Assembly: GCA_003511885.1 (NCBI GenBank)
Contig: DOIX01000115.1
Coordinates: forward strand, 7,345-14,838
Direction of reading: 5' to 3'
Length of the DNA stretch: 7,494 nt
Source of the DNA: Cyanobacteria bacterium UBA11153
GTDB taxonomy: Bacteria > Cyanobacteriota > Cyanobacteriia > Cyanobacteriales > Coleofasciculaceae
Shown here one piece after another: positions 5,990-7,494 of the stretch. The first letter of the stretch is position 1. Every line of letters starts with the position of its first letter. Under the pieces are notes generated by a model, which saw only the letters and a list, made by a program, of their open reading frames with translations, did not search any database and had not been told where the DNA came from. The position numbers and the translations under genes are program-made.

Positions 5990-7435
5990 ATGAAACACCG
6001 TCGTCAAACCATTGCCCAACCGCAACAAATTGTTACCGCATTAATTTTAACCAGCATTTTATCTTTAACTGCTGGAATATCTGTTTCAGATAGTGCTATT
6101 GCTGCTGTTCCTTCCTCCCGCAATCCTCATAGTAATTTACTTAAAAATCGAGATCGTAATGACAATCGAAATCATCCCCATCAATCTCACACTAATCAAT
6201 TACCCCGTCCAATTATTAATGCTGTGCGGCGAGATTTATCCAAACTTACTGGTATTCCTAGCGGTGAGTTAAGATTAGTTAATGCTACTCAAGAAACTTG
6301 GTCTGATAGTTGTTTGGGACTTGGTAGACTTGATGAATCATGCGCTCAGATGTTGGTAGAAGGTTGGCGCGTGGTTATGTCTAATGGTTCCCAAAATTGG
6401 ACTTACCGTACCAATTCTGATGGGAAAATTATCCGTTTAGATACTGAAAACTCGGACAATCCATCGGGTAATTTGCCGAATGTAGTGGCTAATGCTGTTT
6501 TGCAAGCTGCATCTCAACGTACTAACTTACCCATTTCTCAATTAAAAATTATTAAATCGGTACAAATTACCACAGATGGCTGTTTAAGTTTACCCCGTCC
6601 TGATGAAATTTGTACTAAGATTGCGATGATGGCTTGGGAAGTCACTGTAGCAGCCAAACAACAAACTTTAGTTTATCGCTCTGATAATGGAGGGGTGCAA
6701 GTTAGATTGAATGAAGCTGCTAGTAATATTGATAATGGTAACTTACCAAGGACTGTTAGCGATCGCATTTTACAACTTGCCTCAGAATTGGTCAATGTAC
6801 CCATCTCCCAACTGCAAATTACCAAAGCCGAATCCCAAACTTGGAGTAATAGCTGTCTCGATTTACAACGTCCTGAAGAAAGGTGTATGGGTGTTATGAC
6901 TCCAGGTTGGCGGGTAACGGTAAAAAATAAGGAACAGCGATTAGTTTATCATAGCAATCGCGAAGGTTCAGTTATCAGATTTAACCAAGCTGCTAGCAAT
7001 ATCTCTATCGGCAATCAACCTAACAGTGCTATCCCTATTCCTAACAATGAACTTCCTCCACCCTTAGCCCCAGGAGAAATTTTTCGCGCGATTACTACTG
7101 GTGGTTTTGCTAATCTTCATTATCAAACAACGCTCCTTAATAATGGGCGAGTTATCCGTACCGAAATAAATGCCAATAATTCTACCCCATATTCACAAGA
7201 AATTCGCCAAATTTCTCCCGAACAATTACGACAATTTCGACAGTTAATAGCCAAGGCTAAATTTGCTCAGTTGGATCGATTATACTTTCCCGCACCTCCC
7301 GGAGCGGCTGATTATTTTACGATTACTCTCACCAGCAAAAAAGGTACTACTCGCTATGATGATGTCGGGTTAAATCAATTTCCTGAATCTTTACAATCTG
7401 TGATTCAGGCTTGGCAGAAAATTACGAATAATTAG
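5990..7435 (+). CDS. Exported three-repeat protein with emfourin-like C-terminal domain
   Basis: The protein has 481 residues. Residues 1-39 look like a Sec signal peptide: a basic start (MKHRRQ), hydrophobic IVTALILTSILSLTAG, then AIAA, with cleavage likely near 38-40. A Asn/His-rich linker leads to three repeats at about 71-151, 162-241 and 252-332. Each runs LP..(I/V)...(A/I)....L...PISQL, then C-x9-C, (G/A)W.V.V and VYR..G..(I/V)RL. The only six cysteines are these pairs (108/118, 198/208, 289/299), suggesting one disulfide per repeat. Residues about 363-478 (TGGFANLHYQ, then LRQFRQLIAKAKFAQL, FPAPPGAADYFTITL, YDDVGLNQFPESLQSVIQAW) resemble protealysin inhibitor emfourin. No Shine-Dalgarno is seen. 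The upstream in-frame ATG at 5960 meets a stop two codons later, so 5990 is the start. The inhibitor role is inferred; the repeat domain is unrecognised. Confidence 0.85.
   Translation: MKHRRQTIAQPQQIVTALILTSILSLTAGISVSDSAIAAVPSSRNPHSNLLKNRDRNDNRNHPHQSHTNQLPRPIINAVRRDLSKLTGIPSGELRLVNATQETWSDSCLGLGRLDESCAQMLVEGWRVVMSNGSQNWTYRTNSDGKIIRLDTENSDNPSGNLPNVVANAVLQAASQRTNLPISQLKIIKSVQITTDGCLSLPRPDEICTKIAMMAWEVTVAAKQQTLVYRSDNGGVQVRLNEAASNIDNGNLPRTVSDRILQLASELVNVPISQLQITKAESQTWSNSCLDLQRPEERCMGVMTPGWRVTVKNKEQRLVYHSNREGSVIRFNQAASNISIGNQPNSAIPIPNNELPPPLAPGEIFRAITTGGFANLHYQTTLLNNGRVIRTEINANNSTPYSQEIRQISPEQLRQFRQLIAKAKFAQLDRLYFPAPPGAADYFTITLTSKKGTTRYDDVGLNQFPESLQSVIQAWQKITNN
6759..6766. repeat. HIP1 palindrome
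   Basis: GCGATCGC inside the third repeat of the secreted-protein gene. Confidence 0.9.
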
Positions 7436-7494
7436 TCATTAAGCTGCTGCGCATTTAAACCGGATATTTTCAAGTTAGGGAAAAAGTCATCAAA

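Noticed and set aside
7436..7494. Terminator after the secreted-protein gene
   Set aside because: I see no stem followed by a T-run in the 59 bases before the window ends. The TAAGCTGCTGCGCATTTAAA words may be the edge of a dispersed repeat, but too little is shown.

Overview
The window looks like cyanobacterial chromosome. The support is three GCGATCGC (HIP1) palindromes, several short dispersed palindromic repeats of types common in filamentous and colonial cyanobacteria, AT-rich coding DNA, weak or absent Shine-Dalgarno sequences on three of four genes, and four protein types frequent in that phylum. Genus cannot be fixed from sequence alone.

Layout. Bases 1-243 hold no gene but contain tandem degenerate repeats and perfect small hairpins. 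Bases 244-3513 (minus) encode a 1089-residue NACHT-type STAND ATPase with about ten HEAT repeats and a C-terminal module seen in other cyanobacterial NACHT and pentapeptide proteins. Its P-loop domain is interrupted by about 65 in-frame codons made of dispersed palindromic repeats. Bases 3564-3630 form a compact Y-shaped palindrome. Bases 3637-4455 (minus) encode a Uma2-family (DUF820) PD-(D/E)XK protein. A 335-base AT-rich divergent spacer follows. Bases 4791-5735 (plus) encode an Rpn-type PD-(D/E)XK nuclease with a C-terminal DUF4351-like segment. A candidate 125-base MITE with matching ends lies at 5739-5863, four bases after its stop codon. Bases 5990-7435 (plus) encode an exported protein with three copies of an about 90-residue two-cysteine repeat and a C-terminal domain resembling the protealysin inhibitor emfourin.

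How the genes relate. This reads as accessory, repeat-rich sequence rather than one operon. The NACHT-HEAT protein is a plausible anti-phage sensor/ATPase by analogy with bacterial NACHT defence proteins. Uma2 and Rpn are both nuclease-fold families that are abundant in cyanobacteria and have poorly defined roles. Uma2 and NACHT share a strand but are separated by 123 bases containing a strong palindrome, so co-transcription is uncertain. Nothing visible ties the secreted repeat protein to the others. The most notable observations are the in-frame repeat expansion inside a NACHT nucleotide-binding domain, the base-composition step between the NACHT and HEAT parts of that gene, the MITE-like ends on both sides of the rpn-type gene, and the emfourin-like domain on a triple-repeat exported protein.
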